In this document: piece after piece, positions 44,810-53,570 of the stretch | Numbering within the stretch: the first letter of the stretch is position 1 | Layout: each line of letters begins with the position of its first letter | Assembly: GCA_025370075.1 (NCBI GenBank) | Contig: CP073016.1 | Span: forward strand, 2,852,001 to 2,916,000 | DNA length: 64,000 bases | From: Chryseotalea sp. WA131a | Lineage (GTDB): Bacteria; Bacteroidota; Bacteroidia; Cytophagales; Cyclobacteriaceae | Direction: 5' to 3' | Translations under genes and position numbers: made by a program | The notes under the pieces: generated by a model | Database searches by the model: none | The model's input: the letters and a program-made list of their open reading frames with translations, nothing else | What the model was told of the DNA's origin: nothing

Positions 44810-45999
44810 TTGCACTGGCACGCGAACATTTCAACAAACAATTCTCGGAAGAGAAATACCAACAATTTTTACAATCGCTAAATGCCGAATACAACTACAC
44901 CATTCCCTTTCGCGTAGCGGAGACGCCTGTTTTTGTTGGTGCCGAATTTAGAGACAAGCTTTTCAAGGCATCGGACGAAATAATCGATGTTTTGGTCCGG
45001 CCAGATTATCGAAAATTAATGGAGAAGGCTTTGCCCGCTCATCTTAGTGTTCCGCGCGAAACGAACCACACACTTTTCCTCGCACTTGATTTTGCTGTTT
45101 GTTCAGAAGTCAATCACGAACTTGTTCCTCGCTTGATTGAACTGCAAGGATTTCCTTCGTTGTTTGGCTATCAAGATTTTTTAGGGAATAAATTTCGCGA
45201 GCATTACAACATCGATTCATCCTATCACTTTCATTTTGGAAGAGATTCGCAATCGTACTGGCAGTTGATGAAAAAAGTAATCGTGGGCAATCATTTACCA
45301 GAAAATGTAGTCTTGCTGGAAATTGATCCCCTGAAGCAAAATACCACTATCGATTTTTTGATTACTCAAAAACATTTGGGCATTCATTTGCTTCACATTG
45401 GCGATGTAATCGTTCGCGGAAAAAAGCTATTCTATAAAAAAGAATCCAAAGAAATTCCTATCCATCGAATTTATAATAGAGTCATCTTTGATGAACTGGT
45501 TCAACGAAAAGACCTACCAACACAATTTCACCTTACGGAAGATGTGGATGTGGAATGGGCCGGTCACCCCAACTGGTTTTTTAAAATCAGCAAATACACC
45601 ATGCCTTTTTTAAAATCGGAAGCAGTTCCAGCATCAAGGTTTTTAAGTGAGTTTAATTCCTATCCAACAGATTTAGAAAATTACGTGCTGAAGCCACTCT
45701 TCTCGTTTTCGGGTAGTGGCGTTATTTTTAACGTGACACAAAAGGATGTAGATGCCGTGCCTGAACAGGAGCGTTCAAATTTTATGCTTCAACGCAAAGT
45801 ACATTACGAACCGATTGTACAAGCCACTGATGGATTTGTGAAGGCTGAAATTCGTTTGCTTTACATTTGGGAAGAAGGCAAGCCACGCCCCGAACTCGTC
45901 ACCAACTTAGCAAGACTTAGCAGAGGCGAAATGATTGGTGTAAAATATAACAAGAATAAAACGTGGGTGGGCGGAACCGTGTGCTTTTTTGAGCAGTAA
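44806..45999 (+). CDS. Probable circularly permuted ATP-grasp protein
   Basis: 397 residues. The N-terminal half carries LALDFAV (94-98) and PRLIELQGFPSLF (Glu112), which look like the metal-binding end of an ATP-grasp domain. Residues 219-230 (IHRIYNRVIFDE) resemble the linker motif of permuted ATP-grasp enzymes. The other half, including Lys296 in NYVLKPLFSFSGSGV and MLQRKVHYEP (about 327-336), comes after it. The order suggests a circular permutation. It overlaps the amidotransferase gene, so the two are coupled. No product can be named. Confidence 0.55.
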   Translation: MIALAREHFNKQFSEEKYQQFLQSLNAEYNYTIPFRVAETPVFVGAEFRDKLFKASDEIIDVLVRPDYRKLMEKALPAHLSVPRETNHTLFLALDFAVCSEVNHELVPRLIELQGFPSLFGYQDFLGNKFREHYNIDSSYHFHFGRDSQSYWQLMKKVIVGNHLPENVVLLEIDPLKQNTTIDFLITQKHLGIHLLHIGDVIVRGKKLFYKKESKEIPIHRIYNRVIFDELVQRKDLPTQFHLTEDVDVEWAGHPNWFFKISKYTMPFLKSEAVPASRFLSEFNSYPTDLENYVLKPLFSFSGSGVIFNVTQKDVDAVPEQERSNFMLQRKVHYEPIVQATDGFVKAEIRLLYIWEEGKPRPELVTNLARLSRGEMIGVKYNKNKTWVGGTVCFFEQ

Positions 46000-46040
46000 C
46001 AGATTCCGTCATTTTCAATTGATTCACTTTCAAAATACGG

Positions 46041-46598
46041 ATGTCCTCTCATCATTTTGTAAAAGAAGACCAGGAACCTGCACTAATCATTGCCTCGGTC
46101 ACGCATCAAACATTTGAAAAGATAAAACCTTTGTTGGAATGGAGCCCAAGAATAATTGTCCACTACGCTACCCTCGATTCGATATTGAATTGGGGTATCA
46201 AATTTGATGGCGTAATTTGCACCGCTGCCTTGAAATCATCCTTTGAAAAAAAATTAGCCAAATACGAACCATTGGAGTGGTTTATTTATTCAACAAGCTT
46301 TTTGCAAGAAACCATAGCGGAAGTGATGACCCGAAATATAGCAGCGGTTCAAATAATGGATGCACAGGAAGATTATCCGTTAGCCGAACTTGAAAGGTTA
46401 AAGATTCATTCATTCACACTGTTGACCGACTCGGTACGGTGGTCGTTGATCAAAAGCAAAAAATGGCGCAAATGGTTGCCCGCCAACAGTTTGATCCATG
46501 TTTATGTTGCTGGTAAAACTGAAACAATTTCTACGGCCAAAGCAGATTCACTTTCCATTGAAAAAGAAACTATTTTTTGGATTGGCGAACCATACTAA
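46041..46598 (+). CDS. Diverged thiamine-pyrophosphokinase-like protein
   Basis: 185 residues. The N-terminus (MSSHHFVKEDQEPALIIAS) and the segment LEWSPRIIVHYATLDSILN, followed by GIKFDGVICT, strongly recall Bacteroidota thiamine pyrophosphokinases. At the places where those have the catalytic GD-x-D and D-x-D-x-EK residues, this protein has CTAALKSSF and SFLQETIAEV, so it is unlikely to be an active kinase. The C-terminal sandwich (IFWIGEPY) is short. It may be a repurposed paralogue or a decaying copy. The likeness is judged from memory. Confidence 0.5.
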   Translation: MSSHHFVKEDQEPALIIASVTHQTFEKIKPLLEWSPRIIVHYATLDSILNWGIKFDGVICTAALKSSFEKKLAKYEPLEWFIYSTSFLQETIAEVMTRNIAAVQIMDAQEDYPLAELERLKIHSFTLLTDSVRWSLIKSKKWRKWLPANSLIHVYVAGKTETISTAKADSLSIEKETIFWIGEPY

Positions 46599-46637
46599 TA
46601 TGGGTTAATCCAAAAACTACCCGTATTTTTGATCTCC

Positions 46638-47873
46638 ATGATTGCTTATACTGAATTTACTTTGGCCAACGGATTAAAAGTGATTGTTCACGAAGATCCC
46701 TCTGTGCAAATTGCGGTGCTCAACATTTTGTATGATGTTGGTTCGCGAGATGAAGACCCGAGCAAAACAGGCTTTGCTCATTTGTTTGAACATTTAATGT
46801 TTGGAGGCTCTAAAAACATTCCCAGCTATGACGAGCCCCTTCAACTGGTAGGTGGAGAAAATAATGCCTTTACCAGCACAGACATCACCAATTATTATTT
46901 AACCGTTCCTGCTGCCAACATTGAAACAGGTTTTTGGTTGGAGAGTGACCGTATGATGAGTCTTTCTTTTGACCCAACGGTGTTGGAAGTGCAGCGCAAG
47001 GTGGTGATTGAAGAATTTAAACAGCGCTACTTAAATCAACCTTACGGTGATGTTTGGCTAAAACTTCGACCGCTTACATACACCACCCATCCTTACAAGT
47101 GGGCCACCATCGGTAAAGAAATTAGCCATATTGAAAACGCTACGCTAGATGATGTCCGTGATTTTTTCTTTTCCCATTACTTGCCAAACAATGCTGTGTT
47201 GGTAGTAGCGGGGAATGTTAAAGTAGATCATGTAAAGAAGCTAGCAGAGAAATATTTTGCGCCCATTCCTGCAGGAAAAAAACCAACACGCAAATTGCCG
47301 CAAGAGCCGCTGCAACAAAAGAAGAGAATCTTATCTGTTGAAGCCAAAGTTCCTGCCAACGCCCTTTACAAAACATGGCACATGAGCGGTCGGTTCAATA
47401 ACGATTATTATGCCTCCGATTTTATTAGCGATATGCTCAGTCGTGGGCAATCGAGCAGATTGTATCAGCACTTGGTAAAAGAAAAAGAAATATTCACGTC
47501 CATTTCATCTTTTATAATGGGCACGGTAGACCCTGGGCTGATGGTAGTGAGTGGCCGGGTGAAGGAAGGCATTTCTTTACAAGATGCCGAAGGAGAATTA
47601 GAACATGTGATTGAAGATTTTAAAAATACGGTAAGTGAACAAGAGCTTGAAAAAGTGAAAAATCAAGCCGCGGCCACATTGGCATTTGGCGAAGTAGAAG
47701 TACTGAACCGCGCTATGAATTTGGCATTTGCTTCCCTTTCGGGAGATGCGGGATTGGTAAATCGAGAGAGTTCAATTATTGAATCGGTTAAGCTCGAGGA
47801 TGTTCAAAAAATTGCGAAAGAAATAATACGAGAAGATAATTCGAGCGTGATGTACTATCAAGCTTTGAGCTAA
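46638..47873 (+). CDS. M16-family zinc peptidase
   Basis: 411 residues from the ATG at 46638. The inverted zinc motif HLFEH (residues 48-52) is in FAHLFEHLMFGGSKN, and the downstream metal Glu is in the QRKVVIEEFKQR region. A C-terminal M16 inactive-type half is present (about 180-400). It has no evident signal peptide. At this length it is a single-repeat processing peptidase. Confidence 0.9.
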   Translation: MIAYTEFTLANGLKVIVHEDPSVQIAVLNILYDVGSRDEDPSKTGFAHLFEHLMFGGSKNIPSYDEPLQLVGGENNAFTSTDITNYYLTVPAANIETGFWLESDRMMSLSFDPTVLEVQRKVVIEEFKQRYLNQPYGDVWLKLRPLTYTTHPYKWATIGKEISHIENATLDDVRDFFFSHYLPNNAVLVVAGNVKVDHVKKLAEKYFAPIPAGKKPTRKLPQEPLQQKKRILSVEAKVPANALYKTWHMSGRFNNDYYASDFISDMLSRGQSSRLYQHLVKEKEIFTSISSFIMGTVDPGLMVVSGRVKEGISLQDAEGELEHVIEDFKNTVSEQELEKVKNQAAATLAFGEVEVLNRAMNLAFASLSGDAGLVNRESSIIESVKLEDVQKIAKEIIREDNSSVMYYQALS

Positions 47874-47889
47874 ACAAAAAAAAGTTGCC

Positions 47890-48369
47890 ATGAAACTTCG
47901 TGTAGGCTTAGGTTTTGATGTTCACCAATTGGAAGAAGGAAAAGACTTTTGGTTGGGTGGAATAAAACTACCCGCCACCAAAGGTGCCGTTGGCCACTCC
48001 GATGCCGATGTGTTAATCCATGCGATTTGCGATGCGCTATTGGGTGCTGCCAACATGCGCGATATTGGTTTTCATTATTCAAACAAAGACCCGCAATGGA
48101 AAGGAAAGGACTCCAAATTCTTTTTGCAGGATGTCACCCAAAAGCTTTTAGAGAAAGGTTGGAATATTGAAAATGTAGACTGCACCATTGTGCTCGAAAA
48201 CCCAAAAATCAATCCGCACATTGGCGAAATGAAAAAAGTGCTCGCTCCGTTGATGAATCTTACGGAAGAGGATGTCTCCATCAAAGCAACCACCAATGAA
48301 ACGATGGGATACGTGGGGCGAGAGGAAGGCGTGAACGCGATGGCGGTGGCCTTGATTGCAAAAAAGTGA
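47890..48369 (+). CDS. ispF: 2-C-methyl-D-erythritol 2,4-cyclodiphosphate synthase
   Basis: Fifth step of the MEP isoprenoid pathway. 159 residues. The metal-binding GLGFDVHQLEEGKDFWLGG (Asp10, His12), GHSDADVLIHAICDALLG and DVSIKATTNETMGYVGREEG are diagnostic. It overlaps mnmD by 4 bp. Confidence 0.95.
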   Translation: MKLRVGLGFDVHQLEEGKDFWLGGIKLPATKGAVGHSDADVLIHAICDALLGAANMRDIGFHYSNKDPQWKGKDSKFFLQDVTQKLLEKGWNIENVDCTIVLENPKINPHIGEMKKVLAPLMNLTEEDVSIKATTNETMGYVGREEGVNAMAVALIAKK

Positions 48370-49043
48370 GCCTTCAAATTATTCAAACAAAAGACGGGTC
48401 AAGTTCAATTTTTAATTCAGACCTAAACGAACCCTACCACTCTATACACGGAGCCATTCAAGAATCGCGGCACGTCTTTATCAAAAATGGTTTAGACTAT
48501 TTGTTTCAAAAAAGTCAGCCGGATTCCATTTCCGTTTTTGAAGTTGGCCTGGGCACCGGGCTAAACGCGTTGCTTTCACTAGCGTTCGCGATTCAAAATC
48601 GTGTGAAGATCCATTACTCTTCCATCGAAGTATTCCCAATCGATTCAGTGCTTGCCGCTCAACTAAATTATCCTGCTTACATAGAACTCGAAAACTCATT
48701 TGACTATTTTCAAAAAATCCACTCTTCAGCTTGGAATGAAAAAAAATCTTTGCACCATTATTTTGACTTATTGAAAATTCAACAAACCCTTCAATCTTTT
48801 ACATTTGATCAAAACAAGTATGGCCTCTTTTTCTTTGATGCCTTCGCACCTGAGAAACAACCCGACATGTGGCAGATGAACGTGCTAAAAAAAGTTACAG
48901 ATGCTTTAAAACCAAATGGCTTTTTAGTAACCTATTGTGCGAAAGGTCAATTAAGACGAGACTTGCTTTCGTTGAATTTAAAAGTGGAGAAATTGCCCGG
49001 TCCACCGGGCAAGCGAGAAATGATTAGAGCAATTAAGGTTTAA
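48366..49043 (+). CDS. mnmD: tRNA 5-aminomethyl-2-thiouridine methyltransferase, MnmD-type
   Basis: 225 residues from a GTG start overlapping ispF. It corresponds to the methyltransferase half of MnmC without the oxidoreductase half. The start QIIQTKDGSSSIFNSDLNEP, the SAM motif FEVGLGTGLNALLS and the motif IV FFFDAFAPEKQPDMW are typical. It finishes the wobble uridine modification used by the same tRNAs that MnmH can selenate. Confidence 0.85.
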   Translation: MSLQIIQTKDGSSSIFNSDLNEPYHSIHGAIQESRHVFIKNGLDYLFQKSQPDSISVFEVGLGTGLNALLSLAFAIQNRVKIHYSSIEVFPIDSVLAAQLNYPAYIELENSFDYFQKIHSSAWNEKKSLHHYFDLLKIQQTLQSFTFDQNKYGLFFFDAFAPEKQPDMWQMNVLKKVTDALKPNGFLVTYCAKGQLRRDLLSLNLKVEKLPGPPGKREMIRAIKV

Positions 49044-49071
49044 ATACCAGATGCAATTAATAAAGCGCACG

Positions 49072-49099
49072 ACTGCGTACTGCCGTCTGCTTACTGCTT
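49072..49099. repeat. Heptamer-periodic spacer between mnmD and nfu
   Basis: Units ACTGCGT, ACTGCCG, TCTGCTT and ACTGCTT repeat with period 7 between two converging genes. No standard terminator is seen there. Confidence 0.5.
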
Positions 49100-49110
49100 A
49101 CTTTTCAAAA

Positions 49111-49686
49111 CTACCCCAACGCCTCCACTTCCTCCACTTCCTCTGGCATCATTTTTTTGAAGAGATTTTCAATGCCTGCTTTCAACGTAATGGTTGATGA
49201 AGGGCATCCGCTGCAGGAACCTTGCAATTTCACTTTTACTTTTTTTCCTTCTATGGAGTGAAAAGTAATCGCGCCACCGTCTTGCTCCACAGCAGGGCGG
49301 ATGTATTCATCCAATATGGTTTTTATTTTTTTTACTGTTTCGGTTTCCTCCAGTTGTTCGCCTTCTGAATCCCTACCATCTAACAGCAATTTTCCTGATT
49401 CCAAAAATGATTGAATGTGCTTTTTAATGGTCTCTTGCACTTCAATCCAATCCACGTCTTCCTTTTTGGTAACGGTAACAAAGTTGCTCATGTAAAACAC
49501 GCGATCCACAAACGGATACATAAAGAGCTCTTGCGCCAATGGGGCTGATTCTGCCGAAGCCTGATTTGGAAAATCGAAGCTCATGCCATCCGGAATCAGC
49601 ATTTCGTTTACCACAAATTTGAGCGAATTGGGGTTGGGGTTCGATTCCAAGTAAATATGAATGGCTTTGGGCACAGCTTTTAACAT
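49111..49686 (-). CDS. Nfu-type iron-sulfur scaffold protein
   Basis: 191 residues from the ATG at 49686 (MLKAVPKAIHIYLESNPNPN). The N-terminal Nfu_N domain (about 1-90) is followed by the NifU domain with the cluster-binding CSGCPSSTITLKAGIENL. It carries or delivers Fe-S clusters to target enzymes such as QueG. An upstream in-frame start at 49719 is possible. Confidence 0.88.
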   Translation of the reverse strand: MLKAVPKAIHIYLESNPNPNSLKFVVNEMLIPDGMSFDFPNQASAESAPLAQELFMYPFVDRVFYMSNFVTVTKKEDVDWIEVQETIKKHIQSFLESGKLLLDGRDSEGEQLEETETVKKIKTILDEYIRPAVEQDGGAITFHSIEGKKVKVKLQGSCSGCPSSTITLKAGIENLFKKMMPEEVEEVEALG

Positions 49687-49786
49687 AAAATTAGTTTTTG
49701 AAGGAACAAAAGTAGCCAAATAAAGTTCGCTCCCGAAGACAATTTTAAGATGCCTTCTGTGCCCTTCACATGTTTGGCCGTGAAAG

Positions 49787-50539
49787 TCAATTGACCTTGA
49801 TCAGCTCTAGTTCGAATACCAATGTTGAATAAGGTGGTATTTGAGGACCATTGCCACGATCGCCATATCCAATCTCCTCCGGAATAAATAAAATCCATTT
49901 GTCACCCTCGTGCATCAACTGAAGGGCTTCTACCCAACCAGCTATTACCTGCGTTACTCCAAAAGTAGCAGGACTGCCGCGTTGCACCGAGCTGTCAAAA
50001 ACGGTTCCATCCAATAATTTACCGGTGTAATGAACAGTTACTTTGTCATTGGTCGTTGGCACTTTTCCTTGACCTGCGGTAATCACCTGATATTGCAAAC
50101 CACTGGCCGTAGTGATCACACCTGGCTTGGTTTTGTTTTCAGCTAGAAAGCGTTTGCCTTCTTCGCGTGCCTTTATCGATTTCAGCATGGATGCCTCTTG
50201 CATGTATTGCTGCACCGTGTTGGAGCATTCTTGTTGGAGCATCAACAACTGCTTGTTCTCAAAGACATCTTTGATACCCGCTATCATCACATCTAGCGAG
50301 AGCGAATCGCCTCCCTGTGCTTTCACGTTAGATGCTATCAAAACACCCAAGCCATAGCTTGCCTTTTTGTGTTTATCGGTTAACCGAATGGCAGGTTTTT
50401 TTAGTTCCTCAATTTCCTTTTTGAGATTTTGTGTTTCTCCTTTTAATTGAATGACTTGACTTTGAAGTTCTTTCTTGGATTGCGCAAAGACAAAAGCGTT
50501 AACGACAATCAGAATAGATGTTGCTATGAAATTCTTCAT
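49787..50539 (-). CDS. FKBP-type peptidyl-prolyl isomerase
   Basis: 250 residues. A signal peptide (MKNFIATSILIVVNAFVFAQ), a short coiled coil (QSQVIQLKGETQNLKKEIEE), an FKBP_N dimerisation region (about 60-140), then the FKBP domain (VTVHYTGKLLDGTVFDSS, PEEIGYGDRGNGPQIPPYST). It acts on folding proteins in the periplasm or at the outer membrane. Confidence 0.9.
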   Translation of the reverse strand: MKNFIATSILIVVNAFVFAQSKKELQSQVIQLKGETQNLKKEIEELKKPAIRLTDKHKKASYGLGVLIASNVKAQGGDSLSLDVMIAGIKDVFENKQLLMLQQECSNTVQQYMQEASMLKSIKAREEGKRFLAENKTKPGVITTASGLQYQVITAGQGKVPTTNDKVTVHYTGKLLDGTVFDSSVQRGSPATFGVTQVIAGWVEALQLMHEGDKWILFIPEEIGYGDRGNGPQIPPYSTLVFELELIKVN

Positions 50540-50617
50540 TGGTTTTCTTTATAATAAGCCGGCAAATAACGGAAATCTTTTGGACTAAAATTAAGCTGGA
50601 AGAAAGTCACTGAATTT

Positions 50618-51769
50618 TTATAGGTTACCAATGCCTTTCCAATTGTGAACGCTAAATTCTTTATAGTTCTTTCCTGCTTCTCCAGAATACACCAATTGCC
50701 CGCCAATCTGCCCTGTTAATTTCTCCCAATAATTCAAGCCTTTAAAAAAATCCATATTAAGTGTGGCGGCTGACTTTATCTCCACCGGAATTTGCGTACT
50801 TCCGTTGTCAATCAGAATGTCTACTTCGTTACCGCTACTGTCACGCCAATAATAAAGGTTGCTACGCAGGCCTTTGTTGTATCGGTTCTTCAACAACTCA
50901 ATCACAATAAAATTTTCAAACAAAGCTCCGCGATAACCATGATTGGTTAATTCATTCGAGTTTTTGATGCCCAATAAATAACAAGCCAACCCTGTATCAT
51001 AAAAATAGAGTTTCGATGATTTTATCAATCGCTTATTGAAGTTTTTGTAATAGGGTGGTAGGGTGTGCACAATATAACTTGCCTGCAAAACACCCAGCCA
51101 CGATTGAACCGTTTTGTGGTCAACACCCGTCTCGTTAGCAAGGTTAGTTAAATTGATTTGCTGTCCGATGCGTCCTGCACAAAGAAATAGAAATCGTTGA
51201 AAGGTGGTTAGGTCGGAAATATTTTTTACCAATCTCACATCGCGCTCTACGTACGTGCGCACATAGCTAGCAAACCAAATCTCGGGGTTTGTTCGATCAT
51301 GCACAACAGAGGGATAGCCACCTAAAAAAATATTTTCCTCAACGGTTCGTGGTGGTAGTGGACACATTTCACTTTCGTGGATAGAGAATGGTAGTAAATC
51401 TAGGTAGCCAACCCTTCCGGCCAGCGATTGGGAAATAGATTCAAGCAATAAAAAATTGTTTGAGCCGGTAAGCACAAATTTTCCCCTTTCATCGCTTGAA
51501 TCTAAAATGCCTTGCAGGTAAGAAAACAGTTCAGGGGCTTTTTGTACCTCATCTAATATTGCGCCTTGTGGTAAGGAAGCCAAAAACCTTACAGGATCGG
51601 CCAACGCCAAATTTCTGTCGGTCGGATTTTCAAGAGTGATGTATGGCTTATCAGGAAAGAATGATTTTGTCAAGGTGGTTTTTCCACTCTGACGAGGCCC
51701 TGTGATCGCTATGGCTTTAAAGGAAGCAGCAATCTCCTGCAGCAAAACAGATGCTTGTCTAGCAATCAT
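50618..51769 (-). CDS. AAA ATPase with DUF4143
   Basis: 383 residues. The Walker A GPRQSGKTTL is at about 24-33, then AILDEVQKAPELFSYLQG (Walker B). The C-terminal DUF4143 domain (about 200-350) includes ENFIVIELLKNRYNK and DIL..G-type nuclease-like residues. Such proteins are scattered and variable between strains, with no known role. It lies close to the restriction gene. Confidence 0.85.
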   Translation of the reverse strand: MIARQASVLLQEIAASFKAIAITGPRQSGKTTLTKSFFPDKPYITLENPTDRNLALADPVRFLASLPQGAILDEVQKAPELFSYLQGILDSSDERGKFVLTGSNNFLLLESISQSLAGRVGYLDLLPFSIHESEMCPLPPRTVEENIFLGGYPSVVHDRTNPEIWFASYVRTYVERDVRLVKNISDLTTFQRFLFLCAGRIGQQINLTNLANETGVDHKTVQSWLGVLQASYIVHTLPPYYKNFNKRLIKSSKLYFYDTGLACYLLGIKNSNELTNHGYRGALFENFIVIELLKNRYNKGLRSNLYYWRDSSGNEVDILIDNGSTQIPVEIKSAATLNMDFFKGLNYWEKLTGQIGGQLVYSGEAGKNYKEFSVHNWKGIGNL

Positions 51770-51825
51770 TCATGCAATTTGGGAATTAAATTCCCAAATT
51801 GCAAAGTAATTTGATAGTCAATAAG

Positions 51826-53226
51826 TTATGATGATTTTTCTGCCTCTACAAGTGAGTTTTCCCACTTACTGACCACGGCCGTGGCAATGCTATTGCCCAC
51901 CACATTGGTGGCACTGCGACCCATGTCAAGAAGCGGATCTATACCCAAAAGCAACGCAAGGCCTGCCTCAGGAATATTGAAGGTGGTTAATGTTCCCGCA
52001 ATCACCACCAACGAAGCGCGTGGAACTCCCGCAATTCCTTTGCTGGTGAGCATTAGCACCAACAACATGCTGATCTGTGTTGAAAGAGGAAGATCAATTC
52101 CGTACGATTGTGCGATGAACAACGAGGCGAACGTCATGTACATCATGCTGCCATCCAAATTGAATGAATAGCCCAGTGGCAGTACAAAACTCACGATCTT
52201 ATCTTTGCAACCAAACTTTTGCAATAGCTCCATCGTTTTTGGAAAAGCAGCTTCGCTACTGCTGGTGCTAAAGGCAAGTAAAATGGGCTCACGCATTTTT
52301 CGAAGCAACTCAATCACGCGCTTGCCAATGATCAGCGCGCCTGCCAACGCGAGCACAATCCACAAAATCAACAAGCCCGAATAAAATTCAGTGATGAAAA
52401 TGGAATACGTTTTAAGAATGCCCAATCCTTGCTTGGCAATGATGGCTGTCATGGCACCGAACACAGCCACGGGTGCGAAATTCATGACATAACCCGTTAC
52501 TTTAAGAATCACATGAGCGATCGCATCCATTGCTTTGATTACGATTTTTCCTTGTTCGCCAATAGCCGCAGTAGCTACGCCAAAGAAAAGAGAGAACACC
52601 ACGATTTGGAGAATTTCATTTTTGGCCATTGCATCAATTACACTGGCAGGGAAAACGTGATACAAAAAATCATTTAGTGATAGACTGTTATGTGCCAAGC
52701 CGATGTCGGTTCCTGCATCGGGCAACGGCAACTTCATGGCAATGCCCGGCTGAAAAATGTTTACTAAAATCATCCCCAACAAAAGGCTGGTGAGCGAGGC
52801 ACCCACAAACCACAGCAATGTTTTGCCGCCAATCCGTCCTACCGAATTGATATCGCCCAACTTGGCCACCCCAACCACCAATGTTGTAAACACTAACGGT
52901 GCGACAATCATTTTAATCAGCCTCAGAAAGATATCGGCAAGAACAGAAAACGGTTCAACCTTTTTATCGCGGGCTGCGATGATGGCACTTCGCTCTTTTG
53001 TGATAGATTTCTTTTTTTGTTCTAATTGTATTGAAGCTAGGCTATCTTTTGATTGTGATAGCTGATGCTGAATTTGCTGAATGTTTACCTCGATGGATTC
53101 AAGCTTTTTATTTTCATCGGCTACATAGCTTTTGTTGAGGGCAAAGCCTAAGCCAATGCCCACAAACAAGGCGATGATAATGTAGAGGGTAAGACGGCTT
53201 TTGGTTTTTGGTTGCGGACTTTCCAT
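51826..53226 (-). CDS. Dicarboxylate/amino-acid:cation symporter
   Basis: 466 residues, DAACS (GltP/DctA) family. The signatures are AFSTSSSEAAFPKTME (the serine-rich loop HP1), LGYSFNLDGSMMYMTFAS (TM7) and IAGVPRASLVVIAGTL (HP2). An unusual soluble coiled-coil insert lies between the first and second helices (about 25-75: SYVADENKKLESIEVNI and on). It transports glutamate, aspartate or C4-dicarboxylates. Confidence 0.9.
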   Translation of the reverse strand: MESPQPKTKSRLTLYIIIALFVGIGLGFALNKSYVADENKKLESIEVNIQQIQHQLSQSKDSLASIQLEQKKKSITKERSAIIAARDKKVEPFSVLADIFLRLIKMIVAPLVFTTLVVGVAKLGDINSVGRIGGKTLLWFVGASLTSLLLGMILVNIFQPGIAMKLPLPDAGTDIGLAHNSLSLNDFLYHVFPASVIDAMAKNEILQIVVFSLFFGVATAAIGEQGKIVIKAMDAIAHVILKVTGYVMNFAPVAVFGAMTAIIAKQGLGILKTYSIFITEFYSGLLILWIVLALAGALIIGKRVIELLRKMREPILLAFSTSSSEAAFPKTMELLQKFGCKDKIVSFVLPLGYSFNLDGSMMYMTFASLFIAQSYGIDLPLSTQISMLLVLMLTSKGIAGVPRASLVVIAGTLTTFNIPEAGLALLLGIDPLLDMGRSATNVVGNSIATAVVSKWENSLVEAEKSS

Positions 53227-53232
53227 AAATCA

Positions 53233-53406
53233 TTAAGGTAGTACAGTTTTTTCAACTGTGATGAACAAAGAGTCTATTTTGAGTTGAAGTTCAATGGTTT
53301 CTTTTATTGAGGTGGCCATTTTGCAATAGTGGGCAGGGTCTTACATCAGGCGGCCTTTACGGTCTTTCAAGTATTTTTCCATTACCTGATAGCCGCCAAA
53401 CTTGAA
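53233..53406 (-). pseudogene. Decayed second copy of the R-M gene's 3' end
   Basis: In the minus-strand frame ending with TAA at 53233-53235, the text KFGGYQVMEKYLKDRKGRLM, then a stop (TAA at 53341-53343), then DPAHYCKMATSIKETIELQL and KIDSLF matches the end of the intact restriction gene (VGGYQVLDKYLKG, DPALFCKVIAAITHTIEIQQ, KLDSLF) about as well as a distant paralogue would. So a related but non-identical gene once lay here, and only its last 58 codons survive. Confidence 0.75.
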
Positions 53407-53570
53407 GCAAATTCTAGATGAGTATTTTTGTAAATCAAACCCCATGATGCGTGATTCTTGTTTGAAATGAATACTTCTTTAATATTTGTGTCAACATTTA
53501 GGAGTAAGTGCTGGTGGTATCCTAAGTATTTTAAATACATGTAGCCTGCAGTTCTTAATGTTTCTTTCAT
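53382..53570 (-). CDS. Hypothetical protein or gene fragment
   Basis: 62 residues (MKETLRTAGYMYLKYLGYHQ). It shares 4 bp with the end of the R-M gene and, at its 3' end, runs into the remnant frame described for 53233-53406. There is a weak likeness to the last helix-strand pair of GxxExxY proteins (YLKYLGYHQHLLLNVDT), not reliable. It could also be a read-through product of a rearranged locus. Confidence 0.3.
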   Translation of the reverse strand: MKETLRTAGYMYLKYLGYHQHLLLNVDTNIKEVFISNKNHASWGLIYKNTHLEFASSLAAIR

